DNA of 64,000 bases. Source: Fonsecaea monophora. Taxonomy: Eukaryota; Ascomycota; Eurotiomycetes; Chaetothyriales; Herpotrichiellaceae. The stretch lies in NCBI RefSeq assembly GCF_001642475.1, contig NW_019173982.1:62001-126000 (forward strand). Reading direction: 5' to 3'. Under the pieces are notes generated by a model. It was not told where the DNA came from. It searched no databases and saw only the letters and a program-made list of their open reading frames with translations. Positions 34,660-46,589 of this stretch are shown piece by piece. Position 1 is the first letter of the stretch, and each line of letters opens with the position of its first letter. Position numbers and translations under genes: made by a program.

Positions 34660-37266
34660 CCGAATCCCTTCGTGTCTAGGCTATGGCTATGGCTGGCTGC
34701 ATTCGACAGGAGTTTACAGTTTCATCGGGTGTCTCCATCAAGCAAGCAGGCAGGCAGGCAGGGAGGCATTTGCAAGAACGGTCCATGCATGCATACAGAC
34801 CCGCGGCGAAGAAGACATGACTACTACTACTACCTATGAGGAATGAAAAATAAAAGGAGTCTACGCATGATACGAACTAAAGTCCGACTTCTCTCGACAA
34901 CTGGGCACGATGGACCGCCATCACCAAACGAATTTTCAAGATCAAGATATGCGCCATCTGGCTGATCCGAGTCTCGGTCTGTCTACCTGACCTATCTCGG
35001 TATTGGCAGCAGCATGCATGTGTTGCTCCTTTCCAACACAGCACAACAAAGCACAGCACGGCGGAAGCACATGCCCGAAAAACCAAAGTGTTACAAACAA
35101 AAAACCTGAGATAGATATGTGACTGCTCTCGACAAAGCAGAGCTCAGCATGTTTGTTTCGCGAAAGGCATTGTTCCCAAAAGATGTCATGCCTATGAGCG
35201 GTTGATGTACAATGGCATAGAATAGTTGGGTACCTGAAGAAAGTTCGCAAAGGCAGGCAGTATAACGGATAGTGATCTAGCGACGAATCGCCGCCTCAGG
35301 ATCACATACACACGTGGTAGAACGTAATACCCAGGGGTTGATACCTCAAGATCGCGATATGAACACAGTAGTCTACCTTCTACCCACCCAGCTGCCACCC
35401 TGCCATCTTGCGCGGACGAGGCGGCTTCAATAAGCGAAGTATAGGGGTCTCCTGTACTCGGTACTTTTGTCCGTTCATCGTATCGGCAGCCGCTCCGTTC
35501 TGATCCACATGGTAGATGTGACGAAAGGTTTTGCCGTTGCCCTAATCTCGCAACAGTCCATCCCTCAAGAGCATCGTTGGACTCGAGAGAAAGGTAATCT
35601 TACCTCGTACTTGGATTGTACACCCACACGTGTGGACGGAACTAGATCTCTCACCAGCCACAAATTGAACTTTGCACAGGATCAAGCTGTGGCTAAGCGT
35701 TAGTGATCTTCGCGGGGATGCCGATCCCATCGAGGCTTTGGTGTCGTCTCTCGTGACCTTTGAGGCTGGCAGTGCCCAAACAAGAACTCAAGTAGACTGG
35801 CATTGGTAAAGTTAGGAAGGGATACCGCCTCATTGGGCGGTTCCTTTGAACCGGGTGCACCAAATTGTGCGGAGATATGATCGGTGAAGGCTGCAGCTTC
35901 CCAATGCAGCCGCACTGCATCTGTTCCGTGCTGGCGTTGGACGATCAGAGAAAACGGTCAAAGCCTGATTTGAGTAGGAGCCCGTATTGCAGGTGACAGA
36001 GGCTTCATGATTGATGGGAGCTGCAGAGAAGCTGACCGCAGACCCTTCAGCCCTGGGCTGTAAAGCCAATCAAAGAAAAGTGTACAACAGATCACCATTT
36101 GTGGCGGGCTGATCGTGAACGCAAGAAAAGACCTTTGAGCTGTAGTCAACAACGACTTTTCCCTCATGCATTCACTAATGCTGCATCTGCGTAGGCCTCG
36201 TGGGAAAGGATGTTTGCCACGTGGACCACTATTCAGATTCGACCAAGAGTCCCTTTCTGGCATTGGAATGGTGTGCGCAATGTACAGATGATGCTCGAAT
36301 GGATGGCATCAAATGTGATCACCCTGAGCGTACTTGGCCACCATATTTCTCAACTCTAGCAAGAATGCCAGATTGTTTTGAGGCATCGCGTATCGCCAGG
36401 GCTCAAGCCTGGGGTGCTTGTAAGGTCATCGTGGGCCATTGAAACTCCCTGGACATACTGATTCGATGTTGCCAGCTGCAGGGGCCCAGGGATAACTTTC
36501 GGTGCATGCAGGTTGTTTCAGGAATCATTCACGTTCGTGTGGACAACGCCTGCTCGATCGGGTGGCTGATGCTAACTGGTACTAGGTGGAAAGGTGGTCG
36601 GCGCGGGCTGGACTCGTCGAATTCGCACCCTGGCCAAAGGCCCAAATCCCCACCAACCGAAGTGGCAGAGATGGTCAGTGAGCCGGATTCAGAGGAGGCA
36701 AAGGGAAAGGGACCGGAGCCGAAACATTCGTCAGCTACTACTTAGACCACTCGTAGTTCGGGCAGCTTCTGGCGCCGATGACAATTGAACAGGGAAACAT
36801 GGAGAAAGAGAGTAGAGCATCGGTGGCAGTGGATGTGCAGGCAGGGCGCGTAACCTGGTCGAACCTTCGAGCTCATTAACCACACTGCCCACTTGCGCAT
36901 CTTCAGCTGACTTGATCCAGCACCCACCTTTGACTTTTACATCAATATCTTGTTCAGTGCCCGTCAGCTCTTGTTGACCCTGGTGACCCTCCCTCGCGTG
37001 TTTGACTCGGCTAATACGAACACGCACACGTCAACCCCCCGTGCCCCCCGCTCCACCTTTTCGATAGACTAAGGACGAGTCCCCGACCACCGGACCGTGG
37101 CCCAAGTCGATCGTGAACCTCAAATTCGTCTTACAAACCGCCCCAAACATCTGCTTCTCGATTGTCGACTGTATCTTTCCCCTACAAAGTCACCTTTCGG
37201 ACCACGATCGGCATTCATACGACGACTTATCATTCTCGCCATCTCACTTATCCAGCGGTAGCAGCC
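34660..37266. other. 2.6-kb gene-free region
   Basis: No frame shows a domain or a workable exon chain. It has a GGCA/GGAGG-type repeat (CAGGCAGGCAGGCAGG at 34746-34762) and simple stretches. The right end includes a CT/CCA-rich leader of the metacaspase. Long introns of an untranslated RNA or a decayed gene are possible but not shown. Confidence 0.45.
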
Positions 37267-38705
37267 ATGTCCTACTATCCTGGCTCTGGCGGCTACGGTG
37301 CGCAACAGCATGGTGGCTACGGCTACCCTCAGCAATCACACTCACCACAACCATATCCCTCCCAAGGCTACTCTCAAGGATATCCTCCTCAATCACACTC
37401 TCCTCAGCCATATCCTCCTCAAGGTTATGGAGCCCCTGGTGGTTATGGTCAACCTCCACCACAGGTAGCGCCTTACGGCTACAACAATCCTCCTCCACAA
37501 CAAGCCGGATATGGTGGGTATGGATCTCCTCCTCCGCCAAATGGCTATGCAGGTATATCTTGTCCATACTCTCACGGGAATTCACATTGCTTACCAGGTG
37601 CAGGTGCTCCTCGACCAGCTGTACCTTCTTATCCCAGTAATTCCTACCCGCAAGGCAACCACCAAGCCCCTCCTCCACCACCCACAGCACCACAACAATT
37701 CGGTCACGGAGCCCCCCCTGGCTATAGCTTCCAGTATTCCAACTGCACGGGAAAACGCAAGGCCCTGCTGATAGGCATCAATTACTTTGGTCAGAGGGGT
37801 CAACTCCGAGGATGCATCAACGATGTCAAGAACATGTCGACCTATTTGAACCAGAACTTTGGCTACGCCAGAGAAGACATGGTGATATTGACCGACGACC
37901 AGCAGAATCCGATGTCACAGCCCACAAAAGCAAATATACTCCGAGCTATGCACTGGTTGGTGAAAGATGCACGACCCAATGACTCTCTGTTCTTCCACTA
38001 TAGCGGTCATGGCGGCCAGACCCCCGACCTGGACGGAGACGAAGAAGACGGCTACGACGAGGTCATCTATCCTGTCGATTTCCGGACGGCAGGTCATATA
38101 GTGGACGATGAGATGCATCGTATCATGGTCAAACCATTACAACCTGGCGTCCGGCTCACCGCCATTTTCGACTCATGTCACTCCGGATCTGCCCTCGATC
38201 TTCCATATATCTACTCGACTCAAGGTGTCCTCAAAGAACCCAACTTGGCAAAGGAAGCTGGCCAGGGCCTGTTGTCAATTGTTTCGTCATATGCTCGTGG
38301 CGACTTGAGCGGCATGGCCTCATCAGCGATGGGGCTCTTCAAAAAGGCAACGTCTGGAAATGCCGTGTATGAACGAAATAAGCAGACCAAAACTAGCCCT
38401 GCCGACGTGATCATGTGGTCTGGCAGCAAAGACACCCAGACTAGCCAGGACGCCAACATTGGAGGTGAAGCCACTGGCGCCATGAGCTGGGCTTTTGTCA
38501 CGTCATTGAAGAAGAATCCCCACCAGAGCTACGTGCAACTGTTGAACAGCATCCGAGATGAACTGGCTTCAAAATATACGCAGAAGCCTCAGTTGAGTTG
38601 TTCACACCCACTGAGTAAGTCTACATTTACCATCCCTCTGTTTCACAATTTACTCTTTACTAACTATGTGTTTCTATAGACACCGACCTCCTCTATGTGA
38701 TGTAA
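37267..38705 (+). CDS. MCA1: metacaspase (caspase-like cysteine protease, type I)
   Basis: Exons 37267-37552, 37598-38614 and 38680-38705 give 442 residues. The N-terminal 140 residues form a Gly/Tyr/Gln/Pro-rich prodomain with YPPQSHSPQPYPPQGY-type repeats, as in fungal type I metacaspases such as A. nidulans CasA. The C14 protease domain follows: KRKALLIGINYFG, the catalytic histidine in HYSGHGGQ (His233) and the catalytic cysteine in DSCHSGSA (Cys289). Calcium-binding acidic residues lie in DGDEEDGYDEVIYPVDF. The enzyme cleaves after Arg/Lys, not Asp, and acts in protein quality control and death signalling. The last 26-nt exon holds the conserved end NTDLLYVM. The 45-nt first intron has no stop and is a multiple of three. 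Confidence 0.95.
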
Positions 38706-39573
38706 ACGGACGATATTGATACCCGGGGACTCTAAGAAGTCCTTGCTGATTTCCATCATTCAGACGGCGGCCGAAACGCGATAGGGCGCCCTTCTTGTAC
38801 AGCACGGCATGGATTCGTTGGGATGGTTTTGGACAGTTTTAACGAGGCTGGAAAGGTACCCAGTGACTTGGTGCACCTGAATTTTGCCTGGGCCTGCAAA
38901 TGATATAGGGAAATAAAAAGTTGCAGTTCCACCACCTATTGTCGTAAAGATCCGTGTACCATGGCCTCGCTATGATCGTATTCGCATATGGCGCAGTCAA
39001 AGACCGTGGAGATCTGTCAAGAGCCGTCACAGCCGCGAGGACTCAGCGATCTACAGTTGAGATGACCCAAGCCCTGTTGCAGTGCCTTGTGCCTGTATCG
39101 TAGTTGGCAATGATGTGCCCCCTAAGTTTTCCCTGGATAAAGGGCATCCGAGGCATCTCCCGGGGGTCATTGGTGCCCAGCTCTGTGGCCCTGGAACTCT
39201 CCCGCACTGGTAGTTGGCTAGTCACGGCTAGTCCATTTCTAGGCTCCCATCAGGCGTCCTCCCATGCCTCCCCTCGCCTGGATGCCTTCTAGAAACCATG
39301 CACGTGCCCGCAGTCACCCAGACCAGAGCATCCGATGATACAATCCAGTGCAACGTGTGGAGCCTCCACCACCACATTGCGCAGTCCCTCGACATCCATT
39401 CAAACTGCGCTCTCGACACTTTGTACACTTACGCCGCGATTTCCAAGGTCTTGGTCTTTCTTGGTATATATCCAGGTCCATCTCTGCCATCACGAATCCC
39501 TTGTCCTCGGCCATTTATAGTACAACAGTGCGTTCCTCACCATGACACGCACTGACACCACTTCTCTGCCGCC
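38706..39573. other. intergenic region
   Basis: About 870 bp: metacaspase 3' flank, then the leader of the F-box/LRR gene. No gene is seen. Several short frames at 39298-39555 read across the leader and look random. Confidence 0.4.
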
Positions 39574-42500
39574 ATGAAGCCCGATGTTCCTCCTTCCTAC
39601 GAAAGTGCAGTCAGTCGCGAAGCATGGACCATTATCGCGCCCTGGATTTCCTCGAGCGACCTGTGTTCAGCATGTCTGGTGTCGCGGAAATGGTACGCTA
39701 TCTTTGTGCCATTCCTCTGGGGTGACCCTGCTTCCCACTTTGGCATTGAGAATGATGCCGTCTACGTCGCCCTCACCCGCTTCAAGAGAAGCTTACGAAA
39801 AGCAAGATTGAGCGTCAGAAGCCTCACTCATACGCTACATCTTCCGCCTGCTCTTAGCGAGATCTATGGCGGTCCGAACCCCACTTGGTTGCGCGACGTC
39901 CTCGAATTCCTTCCCAACCTCCAAAGCCTCATTGTCACGAAGTTGCCCTTCTTTGACCACCACAGTCTCAATGCTTTGAGATTTCCAAGCGCTGGCAGAA
40001 GATTGTCAAACGAAGAAGCAGAGATATTTCCCACATACGGACTGAAACTGTTACTGGCCTCCAGCGAGCCGAACACTACGTCTTCCTCCCTGGCGAATGC
40101 GCTGCCGAGATTTCCCAGTTTAGTTTATCTCGATCTGTCCTACACATCACCCGCACGGGATGCTGCAGTTCTAATTGCGCTATCATACCTGCCAGATCTT
40201 CAGGTCTTGAAGTTGCGGGGTGTTGGGCTTAAAGATGGAGAGGCCGAGGTCCTGGCCAATGCGATCGGGATTCGCGTTCGTTTGCTCGACCTTCGGGACA
40301 ACCTTTTGACTGACATGGCCGTGCGATCATTGATGCAAGCATGTTTTCTGTCTCCAGACGCCGCACAATCAAGACACCTCAATGTTGAAGATTGGCCGGT
40401 CGGTATGGCTCCGGGACCGGACTTTTTCAGTCTGGACACCCTTCGGAGTGAAGAACTCGACCATGAGTTGCTCAAGCAACTGACCAAACCACTCACGGGA
40501 AGACTAGCCTTTGAAGACATTCCTCACCGAGGCTTGACCCACCTCTACATTTCAGGAAATCGCTTGTCTGTCGAGGGCTTATCAAGCCTCCTGAAGTCGG
40601 AACGCCTCCACATTCTGGATGGCGGTTCAGTTGACACGGTCAAGACTATCGCACGGACTCAATCGCTTTCTTCGCCTACAGGTTATATTGATGAAGTCCG
40701 CTTCCCAGGCGCAGAGAAGCTTATCCCGGTGCTGGCAAGATCTGCCAGCAAGAACTTGACCTACCTACGTGTTGACCATACATTGGTCACTGCAAAGTTC
40801 GATCCCGGCCCGACGGTGGTCAAACCAAAAGCCTCATCGATCGAACTTGCAGGGTCTGAGCCCCTGGCTGCAGAGCTTCCGTCTCGTGAGAGACAGATAG
40901 TCGAGGCCCCGGCCCCAGCCCATTACGCGGTGGAGATGCCAGTTCCGGATCAGATTTTCGAGTTGGATGCCACTCCAGCACCACCACGAGCAGAACTGAT
41001 CGGCGACGTGATATATTTTGCCCTTAGCCCTCCAATTGGAGAGAAGCCTCAGGCAGCAAGCCCTCTTGTTGAAACTCACAGTCCGATCAGAGGCGAAGGT
41101 CCTTATGCTCCAGAGGTCGTCAATGGTGCAGGGGACGATGCCGAGAACGAAGATCGTGCGACGGTGGTTGATTCCGAGATTTCTGACGAGACCGGAACGC
41201 ACAGCACAACGAAATCAATCCTTTCCCCGGTGTCTCCTATGACGCCTCACCCTAACACCATGGCCTTTCAACCTCTGGTCCTGCCATCTACCCCGAAGAC
41301 CAAGGCTGCACCAACGTCGACTCCTACCAAGACAGGGGATGCTCACCCACCGCCCGCGGTAGCTCCGCCGTCACAACCGAATACCTCTCTCTCCACAACT
41401 CCTGCTGCATTGCATCATCGCCAGGCTCGGATAGAAGCACTCTTGGCGAAGAGGCCTCCGGGATTGTCATCCAGAACGACCCACACAGGATCAGATATCC
41501 CCAAAATCACAGTGCAGAATCTGACCAGTCTCCATCCCGCCGTGCTTCCCAATCTGAGAACGTTGATCCTTACCGATGTGCCTACAACAGTGCCAAAATC
41601 CTCTCCGGTCATTCCTGCAATTAAGGCGTTCATCTCTGCTTGCGCCGACGAAGCTGCTCTTGCTCGCCTCCTCGCGCGGACGGATTATTCTCTCCCACCC
41701 GGTCGGGCGCGCCATATCGCCGAACTGGAACATGCACGGTCGCTCTTCGCACTCCGCACAATCATCCTCGAAATGGAGGAACCCACCAATCCGCTTGCGG
41801 GCGAGCAGCGAAGGTGGCAACATTCTCGTCAGCGTATTAGCATGAGTAAATCCTCAACAGGGGACAGGGATAGTGAGAACCTTTGGTCGGCCGCTGAAAA
41901 CGACTTTAGCTTCTTTGGAGAAGAAGGGGAAGAACAGGACGAGTGCGGGATCTACCAGCATGACCCGGAGAAATACTTCCCTACTGCCCATTTTGACGAC
42001 AAAATTCTGCTGGGCCCCGAAGACAACCCGCCGGAAAGTGGCTCGAGCAGTCCACACGGTAGTCTCCATGGGTATGGGACGTTGTCCCCATTCATGATGA
42101 ACTATGGCGGATCTACTGGGACAATACGAAGTCCGAGAAACCTGCCATTGGGTCGGAATCGCAGAAGCTCGAATGAATCTCAGCGAAATGGCGCCGTGCG
42201 GAGTGTCTTGAACGAGATGCAAGGCGCCCCGGTGTCACCCAAGTTTATGAATGGCAGGTTGCGTCCACCGTCGAGAGATTCGATGCTTCCGCCGACTTCC
42301 AACCCCGTGCAGCCACCAGAAGAGGAGAAAGTGGATGTCATCGCCGACGTCGCGGCGTGGCGAAAAGAGCGAAAGAAGGCCTACGAAGACGAATTGGCGC
42401 GATATCGAATGACTCGTGGAGGCGGTGTCGCGGGCCGATCGAATAGTATGACCAGCCAAAGCAATGGACATGGAAATCCGTCATCTGCACCGAGAGGTTA

Positions 42501-42765
42501 CGGATATGGTTTTGACCACGGAGCTGGGCCAGGATCACTCGCGTACGCACATACCCACACAAATGGCGATTCAGCGGCCAACCAAGGGAACCATACCCCC
42601 TCTAGTAGCTCGACTCATGGTGAGATTAACGACCTCGATATGAAGTTTGTCGAAGGACACTGGAAGGGCGAGATCAAGGTGATTAGAAATGCAACGCCAA
42701 AGGGCCGAACAGGAGTGGTGGACATGTATGGCAACTATTTTGAGAAGGGATATTTGTATCCCTGA
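39574..42765 (+). CDS. large F-box/leucine-rich repeat-like protein
   Basis: A single long exon of 1063 residues. The N-terminus (MKPDVPPSYESAVS) carries a PPSY motif and is followed by an F-box-like segment (EAWTIIAPWISSSDLCSACLVSRKWYAIFVPFLW, about residues 16-50). Leucine-rich repeats follow at about residues 106-360 (LPNLQSLIV, FPSLVYLDLSY, LPDLQVLKLRGVG, VRLLDLRDN, LTHLYISGN). The middle is a long disordered Pro/Ser/Thr region. A helical stretch with acidic EENEDRAT-type segments and a conserved end (FVEGHWKGEIKV ... GYLYP) close the protein. F-box proteins pair Skp1/cullin with substrates; here the box is a reading of the fold, and the rest is typical of uncharacterised ascomycete proteins. 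No gene name is justified. Confidence 0.72.
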   Translation: MKPDVPPSYESAVSREAWTIIAPWISSSDLCSACLVSRKWYAIFVPFLWGDPASHFGIENDAVYVALTRFKRSLRKARLSVRSLTHTLHLPPALSEIYGGPNPTWLRDVLEFLPNLQSLIVTKLPFFDHHSLNALRFPSAGRRLSNEEAEIFPTYGLKLLLASSEPNTTSSSLANALPRFPSLVYLDLSYTSPARDAAVLIALSYLPDLQVLKLRGVGLKDGEAEVLANAIGIRVRLLDLRDNLLTDMAVRSLMQACFLSPDAAQSRHLNVEDWPVGMAPGPDFFSLDTLRSEELDHELLKQLTKPLTGRLAFEDIPHRGLTHLYISGNRLSVEGLSSLLKSERLHILDGGSVDTVKTIARTQSLSSPTGYIDEVRFPGAEKLIPVLARSASKNLTYLRVDHTLVTAKFDPGPTVVKPKASSIELAGSEPLAAELPSRERQIVEAPAPAHYAVEMPVPDQIFELDATPAPPRAELIGDVIYFALSPPIGEKPQAASPLVETHSPIRGEGPYAPEVVNGAGDDAENEDRATVVDSEISDETGTHSTTKSILSPVSPMTPHPNTMAFQPLVLPSTPKTKAAPTSTPTKTGDAHPPPAVAPPSQPNTSLSTTPAALHHRQARIEALLAKRPPGLSSRTTHTGSDIPKITVQNLTSLHPAVLPNLRTLILTDVPTTVPKSSPVIPAIKAFISACADEAALARLLARTDYSLPPGRARHIAELEHARSLFALRTIILEMEEPTNPLAGEQRRWQHSRQRISMSKSSTGDRDSENLWSAAENDFSFFGEEGEEQDECGIYQHDPEKYFPTAHFDDKILLGPEDNPPESGSSSPHGSLHGYGTLSPFMMNYGGSTGTIRSPRNLPLGRNRRSSNESQRNGAVRSVLNEMQGAPVSPKFMNGRLRPPSRDSMLPPTSNPVQPPEEEKVDVIADVAAWRKERKKAYEDELARYRMTRGGGVAGRSNSMTSQSNGHGNPSSAPRGYGYGFDHGAGPGSLAYAHTHTNGDSAANQGNHTPSSSSTHGEINDLDMKFVEGHWKGEIKVIRNATPKGRTGVVDMYGNYFEKGYLYP

Positions 42766-43972
42766 GCACGATGACAGCACTGAGCGGGCCGAGCGTGAGC
42801 GATCTTTTTCGCAGTCGATGGCGATTTCACCTTGCGTCGCAAAGTTTTTTGATGGGGATACGACAATGACCTTGTACGAGCGTAGGCGTTTCGGTGTTTT
42901 CTTGACAATGTCTGTCTTATAACGTCGAGTCAATGTATGATTTGTGTATGTCACACATGTATATCATTAGATCACCAGATTTCTACCTATTGGGAGTTAT
43001 CATGCCCAACAACCCAATACCCAACGATCGAACGATGAATGAGTACCAAAAACGTCTTCTTTGGAGTCTCGTAAGATGTACTCGACTTTACTCGACTCGA
43101 CTCGACTCGACTGGTTAGGGGAGGTGAGGTGAGGTGAGTCGAGGTGAGATGATAAATTGCAACACAGTATAGTATAGCGCAGCGTAGCATTATGCAGCAT
43201 AGTGCAGCATAGTGTAGCATTTCCCTGACGAAGACAACCACTTTCTCCCAAGAAAAGAAAAAAAAAAAAAACTTCGTAGATCGATCGACTATATCTTCTC
43301 TACTTATGTAGTAGTAGCTAGGAAGCTGACTAGGCTGGGCACCCAGGCTTGCAGGTACAGACAGATCCGGTACGCATGTTACCTCCGTACCTCTCTCTGT
43401 AGGGAGGGGGACCGACAGTTACTAGATAGAAGAAGATAGGTCCACAGTCACGTATGTAGACGTACAACTCTCGATAACGTACACACACTCATATGCATCC
43501 ATCCATCCATCTGTCCACCAACCCATAACTCCAAGGCTCAACTCGATGTATCGTGGTATCATCTTGCTTAAGACGGAAAAAAAAAGACAAGACACATGGC
43601 ATAGCATGACATGGCATGAAAAAGACGCCTGTATCTCGCCGCGATATGCAGAAGAGCACTCTGCTCGAAAATGCTGCCGCCGCCCTCCCACCCAACCAAC
43701 CAACCCCCCTTTGTAAGATCCCTTTAGCTCCGTACCATGCGAGGGAGGATTATCCTCCCTAAGAATTCATTCCCCGTTGTCTGGGCGCAAATCACGCACC
43801 AGAGAATCAGTGTCGGGACTCTTTTGTCCCAGCTCGGCCGTCGTGATGGGTATCATAAGGTTTTGAGGCCAATTCGTATTCATCAAATCTCCATCTCCAG
43901 TGTACGTTACCCGGTCGGTGATTTTTCATCGTACCGGTGCTTCCCGCACAGTTGTCAGTCTGTCAACTCATG
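42766..43972. other. repeat-rich intergenic region between convergent genes
   Basis: Convergent 3' flanks of the LRR protein and folliculin. It holds simple tandem repeats: CTCGA near 43079, GGTGA near 43124, GCAT/AGCATAGT units at 43170-43222, poly-A at 43255-43272, and CATC at 43496-43512. No gene is seen. Confidence 0.5.
43079..43222. repeat. cluster of short tandem repeats (CTCGA, GAGGT, GCATAGT)
   Basis: A pentamer CTCGA/ACTCG array is followed directly by AGGTG units and then by CAGCATAGT/TAGCAT units. Each is a microsatellite of 3-5 copies, close enough together to give hypervariable DNA between the two 3' ends. Confidence 0.7.
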
Positions 43973-45670
43973 CTAGACGACAACCTGTCGCTGTGCCGTC
44001 TCAGTGACGGCCATGGGCACAGCACATTGCGGGTTTAGCTTCTTCAAAGTCATATTGGTAGTGGCGAACAACTTGTTCTTGTCCTTTTCTCTGATGGTTT
44101 TTCTGGCTTGCGATTTGGCAAGGTCAACATCTGATATGCAATCCTCGCTTCCGTGGTCTTTCCCCTCCATCGAGATTGGCTCAACTGTCCCTTGCTGCTG
44201 TGATTGTTGCAGAGGCCAGGTCTTGCCAGAACTCATCTGATAAAGCTGTGGTGTTGGGGTCGTATCTTGGTCTCTTAGCCTTTCGAGATGACTCCTGTCA
44301 GACTTTTGCGAGTCAGAGAGTCCCACACTGGTACCGTGTCCGTGGTCTCTGGCCTGGACAACATCGGCTTTGCTGAAACGGGGTAACTCTTCACTCGTAG
44401 AGTGATAGACCATGGGATTTTCGGCCAGTGGTGGTCCACCAAAGCGCTCGCCCAGACAGCGCAGGATGGCGACAAAATATTGGTGCAGGAAAGTAAAGAT
44501 GTTTTCGTCGCCTACAATCTCTGCTAAGCTACGCGGTGTAGCTTGCCCAACACGCCGCGGGTGACCGTCTGGGTCAACCGACCGAGCCGTCAAAAAGGAA
44601 GACACAGGAGTGTAATTCCTGGCGGTCGATTTACCACTGACGTCCAGGGACTCGGCCTCCTTTTCTTCTTTGCAGCGTTGCTGCTGAGCTGCTGCCTCAA
44701 TGCCCTTGGCCATCCGGGCGAACGATTCCCAAAGCATGGGACAAGCTTGAAACGCGCGACTGGCGTCTTTCCCCGCTAGGGCGAGGAAAGCGTAGGCCCG
44801 CCGTCGGCCCCGAGCTTTGAGATCAGTGAGTCGAAACACATATGCAATGGTGTAGCCCGTATTTGAATCACCGAAGCAGAGAGGGCCGTCTGACATGCCT
44901 CGTGGGAGGAGTTCACACGACAAAGTTCGAATGACCGAAGCACGTAGTTGGGCATAGCTCTCACGGTCGGCGGGAGATTTCGCGGTGAGGTATGTTAACG
45001 TGTGATCGTGGCAATCATCGGATCGATGAGACTGTGGATGCGATGTCGTATGGAACGAGTCAGATGACGTGACCGATGAGCCGTAGGACGAGGGTTTGGA
45101 CTCGTCGGAGATATTAAAACTGCTATTCCTTCTCTTCCTCTCTCGTAGACATACAAATTCTCTTGAGCGAAGCACTGGCGCCCCTGTGTTGACGGGATTT
45201 TGATGATCCGCCCTCTTGCTACCAGGTGCGCCGGCAGGGAGCCTTTCGGCTACTGACTTGGGGATGGAGAAACTGCAGCTGGCACAGGTATCGTCCTGGT
45301 TTCGACCATAGCGCCACTGTGACGAGAGCGTCCGTGTCTGGTCAACTGTCTGAAAGAGCGGGTGCTTCTCGATGGTAGGGCTTTCAGGTTCTGTTTCTGA
45401 GTCGATCGCGGTGGATGCGCCAGAAATGTCGGTAGGCCAGGTGGAATTCGTGTCGGTTTTTCTCAGTGTCGCCGGTGTCTGGAGGGCTTGTGAGGATTCA
45501 AGGGAGGAATTCTGGACCTGGGTGGTAAGTGATTCGGTGGATGAAGACGCTCTTAGAGGAGGCGACGGTGGAAGGCATAGTGCACATTCCAGCGGAAGGA
45601 CTTGTGTACAGAGAACGGATTTGGGGCCATGCGCCTCGCAGAAATGGGTGAGTGCGAGAGTGAAGTCCAT
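43973..45670 (-). CDS. LST7: folliculin/Lst7-type TORC1 regulator (FLCN N-terminal domain)
   Basis: A single exon of 565 residues from MDFTLALTHFCEAHGPKS, the family's usual opening. FLCN features: a zinc-like CASCSF pair at about residue 145; the start of the longin domain, including YAQLRASVIRTLSCEL and FGDSNTGYTIAYVFRLTD, then RRRAYAFLALAGKD; and, further on, PRSLAEIVGDENIFTFLHQYFVAILR. A long Ser/Thr-rich insert separates the first strands from the rest. In yeast Lst7 with Lst4 is a GAP for the Rag GTPase Gtr2 at the vacuole and couples amino acid supply to TORC1. The open frame extends upstream without an ATG, so the start is fixed. The DENN part seen in animals is not obvious, as in other fungi. 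Confidence 0.88.
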   Translation of the reverse strand: MDFTLALTHFCEAHGPKSVLCTQVLPLECALCLPPSPPLRASSSTESLTTQVQNSSLESSQALQTPATLRKTDTNSTWPTDISGASTAIDSETEPESPTIEKHPLFQTVDQTRTLSSQWRYGRNQDDTCASCSFSIPKSVAERLPAGAPGSKRADHQNPVNTGAPVLRSREFVCLRERKRRNSSFNISDESKPSSYGSSVTSSDSFHTTSHPQSHRSDDCHDHTLTYLTAKSPADRESYAQLRASVIRTLSCELLPRGMSDGPLCFGDSNTGYTIAYVFRLTDLKARGRRRAYAFLALAGKDASRAFQACPMLWESFARMAKGIEAAAQQQRCKEEKEAESLDVSGKSTARNYTPVSSFLTARSVDPDGHPRRVGQATPRSLAEIVGDENIFTFLHQYFVAILRCLGERFGGPPLAENPMVYHSTSEELPRFSKADVVQARDHGHGTSVGLSDSQKSDRSHLERLRDQDTTPTPQLYQMSSGKTWPLQQSQQQGTVEPISMEGKDHGSEDCISDVDLAKSQARKTIREKDKNKLFATTNMTLKKLNPQCAVPMAVTETAQRQVVV

Positions 45671-46589
45671 GGTGTTCTTCTCGTCCTTCTCTCTTTGTCT
45701 CTCCTTTTCTCTCAACCTATCCACAAACTCTGCTACAGTCTGAGGAGGTGGACGTTGCACATGTTTCGGTTTGTCAGGCGGACGCAGCGGGCTGAGGCGG
45801 GGCCAGCCATGAGTGCCTGTGTTTATAAGGGTAGCAGTTGAGTGTCTTGGGTGAGGGTTCACTTCAGTTCGGCAGTCAAGTCGAAGCGTGAATCGCAACG
45901 AGGTGAAGATGACGATCAAAGGGGAGGGTAAGAGCTCGTGTGCTCGATCGAAGGAAGGGAGCGAAGCCTAGGAACGTAACAAGTCAACTGGAACCGCGGG
46001 TCCGGAACATGTGGAGATTGGCGTCGTTGGTTGCGGGAAAATCAGAGATCTCGATGAAGATGGTCTGAGGGTGCCAGGGAGAACAATACTTGTACAGAAC
46101 AATGGCGCTGTCCGCAGCCAACAAGACAAGAAGTTGTACAAATAGTTTACTTTTCAGTGGTCTCATTCACCTTTGTCACGGGTGTTGAACAAGTTGAGGC
46201 AGTGATGATGGTCTGGCCTTTTTGGAGGGCTTGGAGGGCCTTTTTCTGGCGCAGACCGCCACTTGTTCCACTTGTTCGATGGATTCTTAGGCATTCGGCC
46301 GCATCCAATCAGGCCTGGCTCGATGACTGAAGTCTCTTGCGATCGAGGCAATTGTGGGCGACGCTCGCCGCGAGTAATAATCTTCTCGCCCATTTGCCCA
46401 ACCCTTCTCGGCTTCTCTGACTTGCATCCGCCTGCAGTCTAGTGCACCGTTTGCGCCACTACTCATGCGAGAGAGTTACCAACTAGTACCCGGCCGCGCC
46501 AGTATTCGTTCTGCTGATGCTGGCTTGGCTCAGTCGAACTGCTGCCGATAGCCGTCTGCTCAGAAACGACTGGATGCTCCCTTGCGCAG
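45671..46589. other. intergenic region between folliculin and GRC3
   Basis: About 920 bp: the LST7 promoter and the GRC3 3' flank. No gene is seen. The frame running through 45671-45919 is open on the minus strand but lacks a start codon, so it is more likely 5' leader than coding. Confidence 0.45.

Noticed and set aside
45671..45919. N-terminal extension of the folliculin frame
   Set aside because: The frame is open but has no ATG; MDFTLAL at 45670 matches the family start.
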